Shown piece after piece: positions 9,051 to 19,500 of a DNA stretch of 64,000 nt (within the stretch, counting starts at the first letter, position 1; each line of letters begins with the position of its first letter). Below the pieces are notes generated by a model, which was not told the origin of the DNA, made no database searches, and saw only the letters and a list, made by a program, of their open reading frames with translations. The translations under genes were made by a program, and so were the position numbers. This stretch comes from Pokkaliibacter plantistimulans (GTDB lineage: Bacteria; Pseudomonadota; Gammaproteobacteria; Pseudomonadales; Balneatricaceae), in contig NZ_LAPT01000022.1 of assembly GCF_003194385.1 (NCBI RefSeq), positions 1 through 64,000 of the forward strand, read 5' to 3'.

Positions 9051-11174
9051 CTACCTGGCTTGCAGACCTTTCTCCACCAGATCGGCCTCTGCCATGGCCT
9101 TCTGTGCTTCACGTAACTGGTCGGCATTGATCAGCTGCTTGGCCAGATCACGATAGGCCTGCGCCAGTTGGTGGGTGAGGGTGACCAGGGGTTCAAAGTC
9201 CGAGGGTAAGCCCCGCCCATAGCTGGCCAGCGCATTTTCGGCTTCGGTCAGGGCCTCAGGGTCGGTGGCAGCACTGATCTGGCTGGCCAGCGCCGCGGTT
9301 TTTTCCTGATAGACAATGGCCGCGGCGGCATGGGGGAAGGGCAGTTTCTGCCCCTGCTGGCGAGCGGTCTTGTAGGCATCCATGGTCTGCTGAGCCTGCT
9401 GCACTTCATCCACCTGCTCGACACTCTGCTCGGCCACGGGCATGCCGGCAAAGAAAGTTTCACCAATCTTGCGCAGCCGGTTGAGCTGGTCTTCGTCAGC
9501 GGTCTTGCTCAGCGCTTCCTGCATGACCTGCTGGTAGGTGGCACTGGCTTTTTCTGAAGGCAGTGGCTGGTAGTCATGGTTGAGACGCTTAAGGCCGCTG
9601 AACTGGGTCAGCAGGTTGTCGAAGTCGGCCTTAGTCTGGTATTTGCCCTGCTCCAGCATGGCGTTGAGCTGCTCATCCAGTGCCTGAGTGCTGCCACGCC
9701 AGCTTTGTTGCAGGGTGTCCAGCAGGGTGTGCAGGCGGGCAGAATCAGGAAACACTTTCAGCCCTTCCTCCACCGTACGGGTGACGCTGTAATAATCAGG
9801 GTAGCCGGACTGCTGCTGTTGCAACTGGCTTTCCACCTCGCCTTCAAAGTAATCCAGCACACGGGCACGCTGTTGCTGCAGGATACCGGTCACCAGCGCC
9901 TGCTGATCAGCAGGGGCCTGTGCCAGGGCATCGAGCAGGGCCGTGGGCGTGGCGCCCTGCAGGTAGTCATAACGATGGCTGTCAGCCAGCCGGGTATCGA
10001 GCTGTTGCAGCCGTTGCTGATAGCCCTGGTATTGCTGATAGCCCATGCCCGCAGCGGCCAGTACCACTACCAGTGCGGCACTCCAGCCTGCCAGACGAGG
10101 CCAGGCCGAGGGCTGCTCCATCAGGTTGAGCAAGGTCAGTAGCTGTGCCGGGCGTTTGCGTTCTTCAAAGGCCAGGCCCTGTTGCAGCTGAGCCCAGCGC
10201 TTGCTGCTCAGGGCGGCGGGCGCATCTGCCCTGAGTTTTTGCTGCTGTGCCTTGTCGGCAGGCTGGCGCTGGAAGGGATGTTTACTGGTCAGCAGCTCGT
10301 AAGCGATGCAACAGAAAGAGTAGATATCATCACGGTGCGTCGGCTTGTTGCCTGCCAGCAGTTGTGGGCTGGCATACGCCGGGGTATAGCCCTGCACAGG
10401 TTCAGTCGCATCGTTATCCGGGACGGCGTAAATATCCTGATGCAGGGGGTCGGAGCCCGCCACACCGAAATCCAGCACTTTGATATGACCATCACGGGTC
10501 AGCATGACGTTGCTGGGCTTGAGGTCGGCATGCACCACCCCCTGTGAGGAGGCGTAGTCGAGGGCGGCCGCGATCTGCCGCAAAATCTGCATGGCGCCGT
10601 CATAGTTGAGGCCACGTGGACGGGAGCGTTTGATCACCAGGTCAAGGGTTTCACCGTCGAGCCATTCCATCACCAGAAAGGTGCAGGCGCTGTCGCGACC
10701 TTCCAGCGCTTCATGGCCGAAGCTGAATACCCGGATGATGTTGGGGTGCGACAGTTGCTGGGATTTGCGCGCTTCGGCAATCAGCAGATGTCTGGCCTGA
10801 GGATGATCCTGCAGATGAGGTTGGAGCAGCTTGACGGCAATGTGGTTATCCTTGATGCCGTTCTGCTCCAGCAGCAGGTCACGGGCGCGGTAAATATCGC
10901 ACATGCCACCACGGCCAATCTGGTCTTCCAGCAGGTAGCGTTGCTGCAGGACGGTGCCTTTGAGCTGATTGCGGCCTTCAGTTTGCGGTGAAGGGACATC
11001 CAGCACCTGAGTCGCATCGCAGAATACAGCGGTCAGGTCGCTGTTATCACTGCTGCTCGGCGGGGTGCTGGCTGCCGGGCTGGTGGTACTGTGCTGCGGC
11101 TGGCTGTGGTAGTCGTCCTGGCTACCGGCAAGCAGCGTATCCGTATCCCTGGTATCCGTGTTCACCCTGTCCAT
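9051..11174 (-). CDS. ppkA: T6SS-associated membrane Ser/Thr protein kinase (PpkA-like)
   Basis: The 707-residue protein starts with a Ser/Thr/Gln-rich tail followed by a Hanks-type kinase at about residues 80-340. The glycine loop is GRGGMCDIY (near 85), the ATP-binding lysine is in AVKLL (near 111), the catalytic loop is HADLKPSN (near 214) with Ala replacing the Arg of HRD, and the magnesium motif is DFG (near 234). One membrane helix lies near 360-378, then a coiled-coil-like region of about 330 residues probably in the periplasm. In PpkA systems the kinase phosphorylates Fha to trigger T6SS firing, and PppA reverses this. Both partners are encoded nearby, and the kinase gene is divergent from fha. 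Confidence 0.9.
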   Translation of the reverse strand: MDRVNTDTRDTDTLLAGSQDDYHSQPQHSTTSPAASTPPSSSDNSDLTAVFCDATQVLDVPSPQTEGRNQLKGTVLQQRYLLEDQIGRGGMCDIYRARDLLLEQNGIKDNHIAVKLLQPHLQDHPQARHLLIAEARKSQQLSHPNIIRVFSFGHEALEGRDSACTFLVMEWLDGETLDLVIKRSRPRGLNYDGAMQILRQIAAALDYASSQGVVHADLKPSNVMLTRDGHIKVLDFGVAGSDPLHQDIYAVPDNDATEPVQGYTPAYASPQLLAGNKPTHRDDIYSFCCIAYELLTSKHPFQRQPADKAQQQKLRADAPAALSSKRWAQLQQGLAFEERKRPAQLLTLLNLMEQPSAWPRLAGWSAALVVVLAAAGMGYQQYQGYQQRLQQLDTRLADSHRYDYLQGATPTALLDALAQAPADQQALVTGILQQQRARVLDYFEGEVESQLQQQQSGYPDYYSVTRTVEEGLKVFPDSARLHTLLDTLQQSWRGSTQALDEQLNAMLEQGKYQTKADFDNLLTQFSGLKRLNHDYQPLPSEKASATYQQVMQEALSKTADEDQLNRLRKIGETFFAGMPVAEQSVEQVDEVQQAQQTMDAYKTARQQGQKLPFPHAAAAIVYQEKTAALASQISAATDPEALTEAENALASYGRGLPSDFEPLVTLTHQLAQAYRDLAKQLINADQLREAQKAMAEADLVEKGLQAR

Positions 11175-11300
11175 GTCTTCCCCCGCATCCTGGCTGAAGT
11201 CAATTGCCTGAGAAATGTATCCATTCGGCGGGCGGTACGTTACATAAAACTCTATGTGTAAATCAAGGATAAGTTTTGTAACTTTATTTGTCTAAAGGTG

Positions 11301-11329
11301 TTGACTTGTCGGTATCGACTCCGTAGTTT
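11301..11329 (+). promoter_or_regulatory. Candidate sigma-70 promoter for the main T6SS operon
   Basis: TTGACT, a 17-base spacer and TAGTTT lie about 105 bases before fha, in the AT-rich gap between ppkA and fha. Both hexamers are imperfect, so this is a reading by eye. The gap (11175-11434) shows no gene and no convincing sigma-54 site. Confidence 0.4.
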
Positions 11330-11434
11330 TGTCGCCCAGATTGTTGGTGGCCCGAGTAGCGTTTCCTCAGATATGAAGGAGCGTGGACTGGCCACCTATA
11401 TGCTTTTGGTAACCCTATGGATAGGTCTGGACAT

Positions 11435-13246
11435 ATGGATATGGAGCTTGAACTGTCGGTCATCAGTTATCATCGCCTGTCTCCCGGTCAGGAGTCGGTC
11501 CGGGTATTTGATCACCGCGGCGGCACCCTGGGGCGCTCGGAGCAGTGTGACTGGTGTCTGCCTGATCCGGAGCGTGTGCTGTCGGGTACCCATGCACGGG
11601 TCGAGGCTGATGCTGAAGGGTTTGTCGTCACTGACCTGTCCACCAATGGCCTGTTTATCAACCGCCGGGTAGAAGCGCTGGGCAAGGGTAATCGTCACCG
11701 TCTGAACAGCAATGATGTGCTGGGTCTGGGTGACTATGAGATTCGTGCCCAGCTGCGCCCGCGCTCTGCCCCTGTTACGCCACCACTCCCGCATGCCCAG
11801 CCGCTGCTGCATACCGCTGAGGTGAACACCGCCAGTGTCGCTGCGCAGCCTGCTGCCAGTGTCCAACCCAGCGTCACTCAGGCCAGCGTCACTCAGGCCA
11901 GCGTCACTCAGCCTGTGGCATCCACCGCATCAGTACAGGCCCCTTCCATGCAACGCAGCATGAGCCAGCTGGGTCTCAATGATCATTTTCCTCTCCCTCA
12001 GGGTAAGAACCCGGCCGCCTCACAACAACGCATTGAACCCGCCGTCACTATTCCGGAAGACTGGGATCAGCAGTGGCTGGGTGGTCCGCATGAGCCGCTG
12101 GAGCCAGCCGTTGAGGTCTCTTCACGATTTGATGCTTTCCTGACAGATACGCCGGTGACTGAGCCTGTCGTGACTCTGCCAGCAGAGGTGGCCAGCCTGA
12201 CTGCCGTTGAGGTAGCTGCCGCCAGTGCCCAGGCACCTGCTGACAGAGTGATCCAGCCTGTGCAGGCAGAAGCCAGGCCTGTTACCACGGTTCAGGCCGC
12301 TGTTGAACCGGCCTTAGCCGTTGCTGCCGCTGACAGTGCCATGCTGGCGCAGACTCCGTTAACCGAAGTGCAGGTGGCGACTAGCACTGTGGTGGCTCCC
12401 GCTGTTGCTCCCTCTCTATCGCCTGCCACCCTTGTAGCGACTGTTGTACCTGCTCAGGCGCCATCAGCACCCGTGGCTGTGTCGTCAGCACCTCTGGCTG
12501 TGTCGTCGCTTCAGCAGGATACATTGCGTATGCCGGAACAGGTGCTCGCGCCGCAGCCATCCACCCCTGCTACATCCGCTGAACCCGGCGTGATGGCAGC
12601 CGCTCCCCAGCCTAAACCTTCAAGCCCGGCCGTGGCCGCGATGGAAGGCAATGAACAGCAGGCGCTGCGCGCCTATCTGCGGGGGCTGGGTATTCATCCT
12701 GAGATGGCGCCGGCCAATCATGACCCGGAATGGTGGCAGCGTCTGGGTGAAGCCAGCCGCCAGCTGCTGGAAGGGCTGATCGTGGCACTGCGTGAGCGCT
12801 CACGTTTCAAGAGCGAGTTCCGTGTTAATCACACCCAGTTCCGTACCACTGAAAACAATCCGCTGAAATTCTCCGCTGGCGTCGAAGATGCCGTGCACAA
12901 CCTGTTCAACCGGCGCAGCAGTTCCTTCATGCCGGCTGACAAAGCCATTGCCGATGCCTTTGCTGATATCGCCAGCCATGAGCAGGCGCTGCTGCGTGGT
13001 GTGGAAGGAGCAGTGGCAGGGTTGCTGCGGCAGATGGATCCGCAGCAGATTTCGCAGCGCCAGTTCCGTGAAGGCATGCTCGATAAGCTTAACCCGGCGC
13101 GGCGTCAGGCCAGTTACTGGCAGCTGTATGCCGAGTTGCATCAGACTCTGAGTGAGGATGTGCGTAGTCAGCAGCAATGCTATCTGGATGACTTCATTCA
13201 GGCTTACGAAGCGGCCGATCATTCCTTGCGTGGCAGCAGCCATTGA
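11435..13246 (+). CDS. tagH: FHA-domain T6SS scaffold (TagH/Fha, VasC-like)
   Basis: The 603-residue protein has an N-terminal FHA domain (about residues 10-105, with GRSEQCDWCLPD, then GTHARVEA and STNGLFIN), which binds phosphothreonine. A roughly 290-residue linker rich in Pro, Ala, Val and Thr follows, then a conserved C-terminal TagH domain (from ALRAYLRGLG to the end). It is the expected substrate or partner of PpkA. ATGs at 11417, 11435 and 11441 are possible; 11435 has an AGGT eight bases upstream and leaves the family-like start ELELSVISYHRLSP. The linker includes a threefold 15-bp repeat. Confidence 0.92.
   Translation: MDMELELSVISYHRLSPGQESVRVFDHRGGTLGRSEQCDWCLPDPERVLSGTHARVEADAEGFVVTDLSTNGLFINRRVEALGKGNRHRLNSNDVLGLGDYEIRAQLRPRSAPVTPPLPHAQPLLHTAEVNTASVAAQPAASVQPSVTQASVTQASVTQPVASTASVQAPSMQRSMSQLGLNDHFPLPQGKNPAASQQRIEPAVTIPEDWDQQWLGGPHEPLEPAVEVSSRFDAFLTDTPVTEPVVTLPAEVASLTAVEVAAASAQAPADRVIQPVQAEARPVTTVQAAVEPALAVAAADSAMLAQTPLTEVQVATSTVVAPAVAPSLSPATLVATVVPAQAPSAPVAVSSAPLAVSSLQQDTLRMPEQVLAPQPSTPATSAEPGVMAAAPQPKPSSPAVAAMEGNEQQALRAYLRGLGIHPEMAPANHDPEWWQRLGEASRQLLEGLIVALRERSRFKSEFRVNHTQFRTTENNPLKFSAGVEDAVHNLFNRRSSSFMPADKAIADAFADIASHEQALLRGVEGAVAGLLRQMDPQQISQRQFREGMLDKLNPARRQASYWQLYAELHQTLSEDVRSQQQCYLDDFIQAYEAADHSLRGSSH
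11871..11914 (+). repeat. Threefold tandem repeat of 15 bp inside tagH
   Basis: The unit CAGCGTCACTCAGGC occurs three times in a row, with the last copy changed at its end. It encodes SVTQA-type repeats in the disordered linker after the FHA domain and keeps the frame, so copy-number changes would only lengthen or shorten the linker. Confidence 0.75.
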
Positions 13247-13285
13247 GATGTGGGCGTGCAGCACCGTCCAGACAGGAGCAGTCAG

Positions 13286-13753
13286 ATGAGCACAACGGTA
13301 CGTTTATTCTGCATGGTATGGCTGACCGCCGTGGCAATGCTAAGCGGCTGCGGCACGGTCAACAGCGTGGTGCCTCCCTCCACCGATCTGGATTTTAAGG
13401 TATCCAAACAGGTCAACCCCGATCCGAACGGTCGGCCATCCCCGCTGGTCGTGCGCATTTATGAGCTGAGCTCGCGCAGTGTGTTCGATTCACAGGATTT
13501 CTTTGCCCTGTATGACAATCCGGATCAGGTACTGAGCCAGGACATGCTGAGCAAGGACGAGCTGGTGCTGGAACCCGGCAGCAAGAAGACCATTACCCTG
13601 CGGCTGGATCGCAAGACCCGCTACATCGCGGTCATGGCGGCCTTCCGTGATATCGAGAATGCCCGCTGGCGGGACGTGGTGGTGGCCGACCCGGAAGGCT
13701 ATGACGATTTTGACGTCAATATCGAAAAACTGTCGGTCACGCTGCGTGACTAG
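13286..13753 (+). CDS. tssJ: T6SS outer-membrane lipoprotein TssJ
   Basis: The 155-residue protein has a lipoprotein signal: a hydrophobic stretch ending in LSGC with the modified cysteine at residue 22. TssJ anchors the TssLM membrane complex to the outer membrane by contacting periplasmic TssM. The ATG at 13286 has CAGGAG seven bases upstream and gives a clean signal peptide, whereas an earlier in-frame start at 13250 would spoil it. It lies between tagH and tssK in the usual order. Confidence 0.93.
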   Translation: MSTTVRLFCMVWLTAVAMLSGCGTVNSVVPPSTDLDFKVSKQVNPDPNGRPSPLVVRIYELSSRSVFDSQDFFALYDNPDQVLSQDMLSKDELVLEPGSKKTITLRLDRKTRYIAVMAAFRDIENARWRDVVVADPEGYDDFDVNIEKLSVTLRD

Positions 13754-13813
13754 CTGCACAGCGGCGTAGCGTAAGGACGGTCAGTGACAGACAGGGTGAG
13801 GCAGGGATAGCAG

Positions 13814-15145
13814 ATGAGTCAGTACAGTCGAGTGGTATGGAGCGAAGGCATGTTTCTTCGTCCCCAGCATTTCCAGCAGCAGGAACGTTTCTGGGGCGAC
13901 CAGCAGGCTGCCCTGCATAGTCTGGTCGAGGCCTATGGCTGGGGTGTGCTGACGCTGGATATCGACGACGGCATGCTCAATCTGGGCAAGCTGGCGCTGC
14001 GTGATGCCGTGCTGGTGCTGCCAGATTTCACTGTGGCCAAAATGCCCGCCAAGGAGCCGCTTCCTGCACCTTTGCAGGTGCCCGCAGGCATCCGCGATGA
14101 AGTGGTTTATCTGGCGCTGGCGGTGGAGAAGACCAAGGGCCTCAATATCGGCAGTGGCCGGGCCGAGGAAGGGGTGACCCGCTACCGCTGGCACGATGAG
14201 GAAGTGATCGACAACAGCGTCGGTCAGGATGCCAGCGATACCCTGCAGGTGGCGAAGCTGGCGCTCAGTCTGAGGTTTGCCAGTGATGATCTGACCGGCT
14301 ATGTCACCATGCCGCTGTGCCGCATCCGCGAAGTGGGTGAAGAAGGCACGGTACGCCTCGACAAACGTTATATCCCGCCGAGTCTGTGTGTACATCGCAA
14401 CGACATTCTGGCCGGTATGCTGACCGAGGTGGTGGGTATGCTCAAACAGCGTGCCGATGTACTGGCCAGCCGGTTGAGTCAGGCCCAGGCGGCGGTCAGC
14501 TCGCTGTCGGACTTTCTCTTTCTGCAGCTGCTCAATCGCTATGAAGCGGTACTGTTGCACCTGAAAGGCATTGGTCAGTTGCATCCCGAGCGGCTGTACG
14601 CCGAGCTGGTCGCCCTGGTCGGTGAGCTGGCGACCTTTGTACAGGAGGATAAGCGTCCACCGCTGTTGCCCTCCTACCGCCATGATCAGCTGACCGAAGT
14701 GTTCGGTAACCTGCTGGTGGTTCTCAATCAGTCACTGAGTACGGTGCTGGAGCAGACAGCGACGCAGCTGACCATGACCATCAGCAAGTTCGGTATCCGT
14801 GTGGCCGAGCTGCATGACAAAAAAATGCTGCGCGATGCGCAGTTTGTGCTGGCGGTGCGCGCCGATATGCCAGTGGAAGAGCTGCGCAAACACATGCCGG
14901 CACAGATCAAGATCGGCCCGGTGGAGCTGATCCGCACCCTGGTCAACAACCAGATTCCGGGGGTGGCCATTGCGCCGCTGCCGGTGGCACCGCGTGAGGT
15001 GCCCTACCATGCGGGCTATCACTACTTCCAGCTGGAGAAGAACAGCGAGTACTGGCAACGCCTGTCCAGCAGTGGTGGTATCGCCATTCACCTGTCGGGC
15101 GAATATCCCGCACTGGATATGGAACTCTGGGCCATTGCTGGCTGA
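13814..15145 (+). CDS. tssK: T6SS baseplate subunit TssK
   Basis: The 443-residue protein starts with the hallmark VVWSEGMFLRPQHFQQQ near residues 7-23. TssK trimers link the TssFG baseplate wedges to the cytoplasmic face of TssL/TssM. Its length and place between tssJ and tssL match the family. Confidence 0.97.
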   Translation: MSQYSRVVWSEGMFLRPQHFQQQERFWGDQQAALHSLVEAYGWGVLTLDIDDGMLNLGKLALRDAVLVLPDFTVAKMPAKEPLPAPLQVPAGIRDEVVYLALAVEKTKGLNIGSGRAEEGVTRYRWHDEEVIDNSVGQDASDTLQVAKLALSLRFASDDLTGYVTMPLCRIREVGEEGTVRLDKRYIPPSLCVHRNDILAGMLTEVVGMLKQRADVLASRLSQAQAAVSSLSDFLFLQLLNRYEAVLLHLKGIGQLHPERLYAELVALVGELATFVQEDKRPPLLPSYRHDQLTEVFGNLLVVLNQSLSTVLEQTATQLTMTISKFGIRVAELHDKKMLRDAQFVLAVRADMPVEELRKHMPAQIKIGPVELIRTLVNNQIPGVAIAPLPVAPREVPYHAGYHYFQLEKNSEYWQRLSSSGGIAIHLSGEYPALDMELWAIAG

Positions 15146-15181
15146 GAGGCGCAACACACGGACGTGTAGTGGAGAACAAGG

Positions 15182-16495
15182 ATGACTGACGCAACCATCA
15201 TCAAGCCCCGCCCCGGTGGACGACTGGGCGCAGAGGAACGCTCTGCCGCCCGCCGTGCTGACCAGACGGCACCGCACATGCTGGAAGACCGCACCGTCAT
15301 CCATAAACCGGCGGCCAGTGCCCGTATACAACGCCTGCCCACGCTGGATGCCAATCCGCTGGTGGACTACGCCGGGCCGATGTTGTCACTGGTCAGTTAT
15401 CTGCGCCGGGTCACAAGTCATGCCGATGTCGAGTCGCTGCGGCTGCGCTGTATCGACATGGTGCGCGAATACGAAGCGGCTCTGCGCCAGCAGGATACCA
15501 CCGCCGAACAGCGTGAAGCGGCGCGCTACTGCATGTGTTCCTTTATTGATGAGGTGGTGCTCAACACCCTGTGGGGCGAACAGTCCAGCTGGTCACTCAA
15601 CAGCCTGCTGTCCACTTTTCACAATGAAACCTGGGGCGGTGAACACTTTTATATTCTGCTGGATGCCGCCCTCAAGCGCCCTGCCGATCATGAGCAGATG
15701 CTGGAACTGCAGTATCTGTGTCTGAGCCTGGGCTTCATGGGCAAGTTACGGGTCGAGCAGCAGGGCAGCGAGAAGCTTGAGCGCTATCGTGAGCAGGCCT
15801 ATCAGGCTCTGCGCGGCCAGCGCGGTGAGCGTGACAAGGCGCTGGCGCCGGGCTGGAAAGGGGCGGTGCAGATTCGCGAGATGAACTTGCGTGATGGCAT
15901 GCCGCTGTGGGTGATCTACGCGCTGGTCGCTGTCACCCTGCTCGGCACCTACATGACCTTCAATTATTTGCTTAACCGGGATTCGCGCCAGCTTTACAGT
16001 CAGCTGTCGTCACTGGTTGCGGCGCCAGCGCCGGCCCCCGTCGAGGATACACCTCCCGAGCGCAATGAGGTGGAGCGCCTGACCCAGCTGTTGCAGACCG
16101 AGATTAATAAGGGGCTGGTGGAAATTACCGCAATGCCGGATCGCACCCGTATCACCATGGGCACAGAGGCGCTGTTCCCCTCCGGCAGTGCAGAACTGAA
16201 AGAAGCGCTGTGGCCGGTGTTGAGCAAGATCGGCACGGTACTGGAAGGTACGGAAGGGCGCATCATGATTACCGGTCACACCGACAATCAGCCGATTGCC
16301 ACCAGCAAATACCCCTCCAACTGGCATCTGTCGCTGGCCCGCGCTACCGCCGTGTCTGATTACCTGACGGAGCATGCAAAACTGAAGGGAAGGCTATGGC
16401 CGGAAGGCCGTGGCGATGCCGAGCCGCGCTTCGGCACTACAACGCCCGAGGAATGGGCGAAGAACCGACGGGTCGAAATCGACCTGCTGTACTGA
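15182..16495 (+). CDS. tssL: T6SS inner-membrane protein TssL with a C-terminal OmpA-like domain
   Basis: The 437-residue protein has a DotU-type cytoplasmic domain (about residues 55-215, starting NPLVDYAGPMLSLV), one membrane helix near 240-262, and a periplasmic OmpA/MotB-like domain (about 310-437, with ITGHTDNQPI and a late GRGDAEP) that should bind peptidoglycan. It therefore belongs to the evolved, peptidoglycan-anchored TssL type. It acts with TssJ and TssM in the membrane complex. GGAG precedes the ATG. Confidence 0.96.
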   Translation: MTDATIIKPRPGGRLGAEERSAARRADQTAPHMLEDRTVIHKPAASARIQRLPTLDANPLVDYAGPMLSLVSYLRRVTSHADVESLRLRCIDMVREYEAALRQQDTTAEQREAARYCMCSFIDEVVLNTLWGEQSSWSLNSLLSTFHNETWGGEHFYILLDAALKRPADHEQMLELQYLCLSLGFMGKLRVEQQGSEKLERYREQAYQALRGQRGERDKALAPGWKGAVQIREMNLRDGMPLWVIYALVAVTLLGTYMTFNYLLNRDSRQLYSQLSSLVAAPAPAPVEDTPPERNEVERLTQLLQTEINKGLVEITAMPDRTRITMGTEALFPSGSAELKEALWPVLSKIGTVLEGTEGRIMITGHTDNQPIATSKYPSNWHLSLARATAVSDYLTEHAKLKGRLWPEGRGDAEPRFGTTTPEEWAKNRRVEIDLLY

Positions 16496-16527
16496 CCCGT
16501 TGCATTCAAGGTAAAGGAATTACTGCC

Positions 16528-19500
16528 ATGACGTTTCGACAAGCTGGCCACATGCTCTGGAACTTCCTCACCTCACGGCTGTTTCTCAGTGCCGTGGGAG
16601 TACTCTGTCTGGCCCTGCTGATCTGGTTCGGCGGCCCGTTGCTGGCCATTGCCGGGGCCGAGCCACTGGCCAGTGTGATGAACCGGGTGGTGCTGATCGC
16701 CGCCATTGTCTTTGTCTGGGTGGTGTGCAGCTGGGTCAGTTACCACTATCGCAGCAAGCGTGAGCAGGAAGCGGTCAACAAGCTGGTGGGAGAGAAGAAA
16801 ACCCAGCAGGATGAAGGGGAGGACGAAGACGCCATTCAGGACGAAAACACCCGGCTGGAAATCGATACCCTGCACGAGCGCATCAGCCGTGCCATGGATA
16901 TCCTCAAGCGTACCCAGCTGAGCAAGGGCCGCAGTATCTATCAGCTGCCGTGGTACATCATGGTCGGGCCGCCCGGTTCCGGTAAAACCACCGCACTGCA
17001 CCAGTCCGGGCTGGAGTTCCCGCTGAAGCGCGAAATGGGTATTGATGCCCTGCAGGGCGTCGGTGGCACCCGTTATTGCGACTGGTGGTTTACTAACAAG
17101 GCGGTGCTGATTGATACCGCTGGCCGTTACACCACGCAGGACAGTCACTCCGAGCACGATGCCCGCTCCTGGCTGGGCTTCCTCGGTCTGCTGAAAAAAT
17201 TCCGCCCCCGCCGTCCCATCAACGGCGTGATCATCGCCATGAGCATGGCTGACCTGATCAGCAAGACCCGTACCGAGCGCAATCTGCATGCCCGTGCCAT
17301 CAAGCACCGCATTCAGGAGCTAAAGAACCAGCTCGGTATGAATTTCCCGGTCTATGTGCTGCTGACCAAGTCGGATCTGGTCGCCGGTTTCAGCGAGTTT
17401 TTTGCTGAACTGACACCAGAGGAACGTGAGCAGGTATGGGGTATTACTTTCGATCCGCAGGCTGCCGACAACGAGAAGGGCGTCGTCGGTGAGTTCAACA
17501 AGGAGTTCCATGCCTTGCTGGTGCGTCTCAATGAGATGGTGCCGGAGCGCCTGCGGGTCGAACGCAGTATGGAAAAACGTGCCGCCATTTATGAATTTCC
17601 ACGGCAGATGCGTCTGCTGCAGGCGGCCGCCGATGACTTCCTAAAGGAAGTATTCACCCCCAATGCCTTTGAAGAAGCACCGCTGCTGCGTGGGGTCTAC
17701 ATTGCCAGCGCCACGCAGGAAGGGAAGCCGATTGAGCGGGTGCACTCGCAGCTGGCCAGTGGTCTGGGCCTGCAGGATGTGCCCAGTGAGAACCACGGCT
17801 ATCACGAAGGCCGCAGCTTCTTCATTCGCCAGCTGCTGGAAAGCGTGGTGTTCCCCGAGCAGAACCTGGCGTCCACCAATCAGTATCACGACCGCCAGAA
17901 TTCCTGGCTGTGGCGCGGCACCCTGGCCGCCTCAGTACTGCTGCTGGCGGGGGGCGGCTATGTGTGGTGGAACAGCTATCAGTGGAATCTGGGCCTGATC
18001 CGCGCAGCCGAAGCGGCAGTGCAGGATTATCAGAGCCAGCATGAAGACCCTAAGCAGGATATCAGTCTGGTGCTGTCCCAGCTCAGTGCTTCGCTGAATG
18101 CGCTGGTGCAGTTGCCTGCCGGTGTCACTGGTGCCGAGCTGCAGCGCGAGGGCATCCGCGGCTTTGGCCTGTATCAGGGTGATCAGCTGCATGGGCCAGC
18201 CACGGCCGCCTATCAGCGTGCGCTGCAATATCAGTTTGTGCCGCATCTCAACCGGGTGCTGGTCAGTGAAATGCAGGCTGTGCAGGGTCAGACAGAGAAT
18301 CTGGAGTACCTGTACGAAACCCTCAAGACCTATCTGATGCTGTATCAGCCCGAACATCGCGACAATGGCCAGATTCAGGACTGGTATCAGGCCTATCTGC
18401 AGCGCTATCTCAAGGGCGAGCAGAACGATGGCATACGCGCCTCCCTGCAGGCCCATCTGGACCGCATGCTGGCGATGGATATCCCGATTGCCGGTATCGA
18501 TAACGCCGCCGTGGATCAGGCCCGCAAGGAACTGACCTCGATGACGCTGGCCGAGCGTGCTTATCAGCGCCTGCGCAAGGAACTGCTGCACAGTCGTATT
18601 CCTGACTTCCGTCTGACCGACGTGCTCGGCAGCCAGAGTCTCAGCATTTTCGAGCGGGCGGACGGCAAGCCGCTGCAGGAAGGGATTCCCGGCCTCTATA
18701 CCTACAACGGCTTCCATGGCCTGTTCCAGGTTGAGAGCAAACGCATCCTCAAGCGCCTGACCGATGACGCCTGGGTCTATGGCGACGATGCCAGTGAGCT
18801 GGGCACGCTGGACGGTGATGTGATCGCCGAGCAGGTGCGGCAGAAGTACTACCGCGATTACAGCTTCCAGTGGCAGAGCCTGCTGGCCGAGATCCGCCTG
18901 AAGAAGTTCGACACCATCACCGAGGGCGCGCGTATTGCCCGTGTGCTGAGCGGCAGTGAGCAGCCGCTGCAGTCCATCATCCGGGGTGTGCAGCGCAATG
19001 TGGCGCTGACCCGGGTCAATACCGACAACGTGGTCAACAAGCAGGTGGGCGAAGTGGCGGAAAAGGTCATGGAAACCCGTACCAACCGCCTGACTCGCTA
19101 CCTGCCTGACTCGCCCATTGATCAGATCAGTATGCTGCCCGGTAAGGAAGTGGAGCAGCAGTTCGGCAATATCGTCGGCTTCGATGAAGCCCAGATGAGT
19201 TCGCTGGAGGCTGAACTGCAACGGTTGTACAGCTACCTCGACAATCTGGCCAGTGCCGACGGCAGCGACAAGACGGCCTTCATGTCACAGGTGGATGGCA
19301 AGGGGACGCAGGAGCTGAACAGGACCTTCCGTGATATCCAGCGGGAACTGCCGCTGGAGCTGGGCACCCTGCTGGGGCCGCTCAATACCCAGTCGCAGGA
19401 GCTGGCCAAGGAAGGCGCCAAGACTCATCTCAATGACGTGTGGAAATCCAAGGTCTATGGCGAGTTCCGCCGTGCTCTGCAGGGGCGCTATCCGCTGGCA

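Noticed and set aside
11175-11434. Sigma-54 promoter between ppkA and tagH
   Set aside because: TGGCTGAAGTCAATTGCC has the right words, but the spacing is two bases too long.
16396-16527. Longer TssM reading from 16396
   Set aside because: It overlaps the OmpA-like end of TssL by 100 bp and lacks a membrane-type N-terminus; the start at 16528 has AAAGGAA.
17932-19221. Long open frame on the minus strand inside tssM
   Set aside because: It is antisense to a well-conserved gene and its protein has no family features. Similar antisense frames inside vgrG, tssF, tssK and mtnK were dropped for the same reason.
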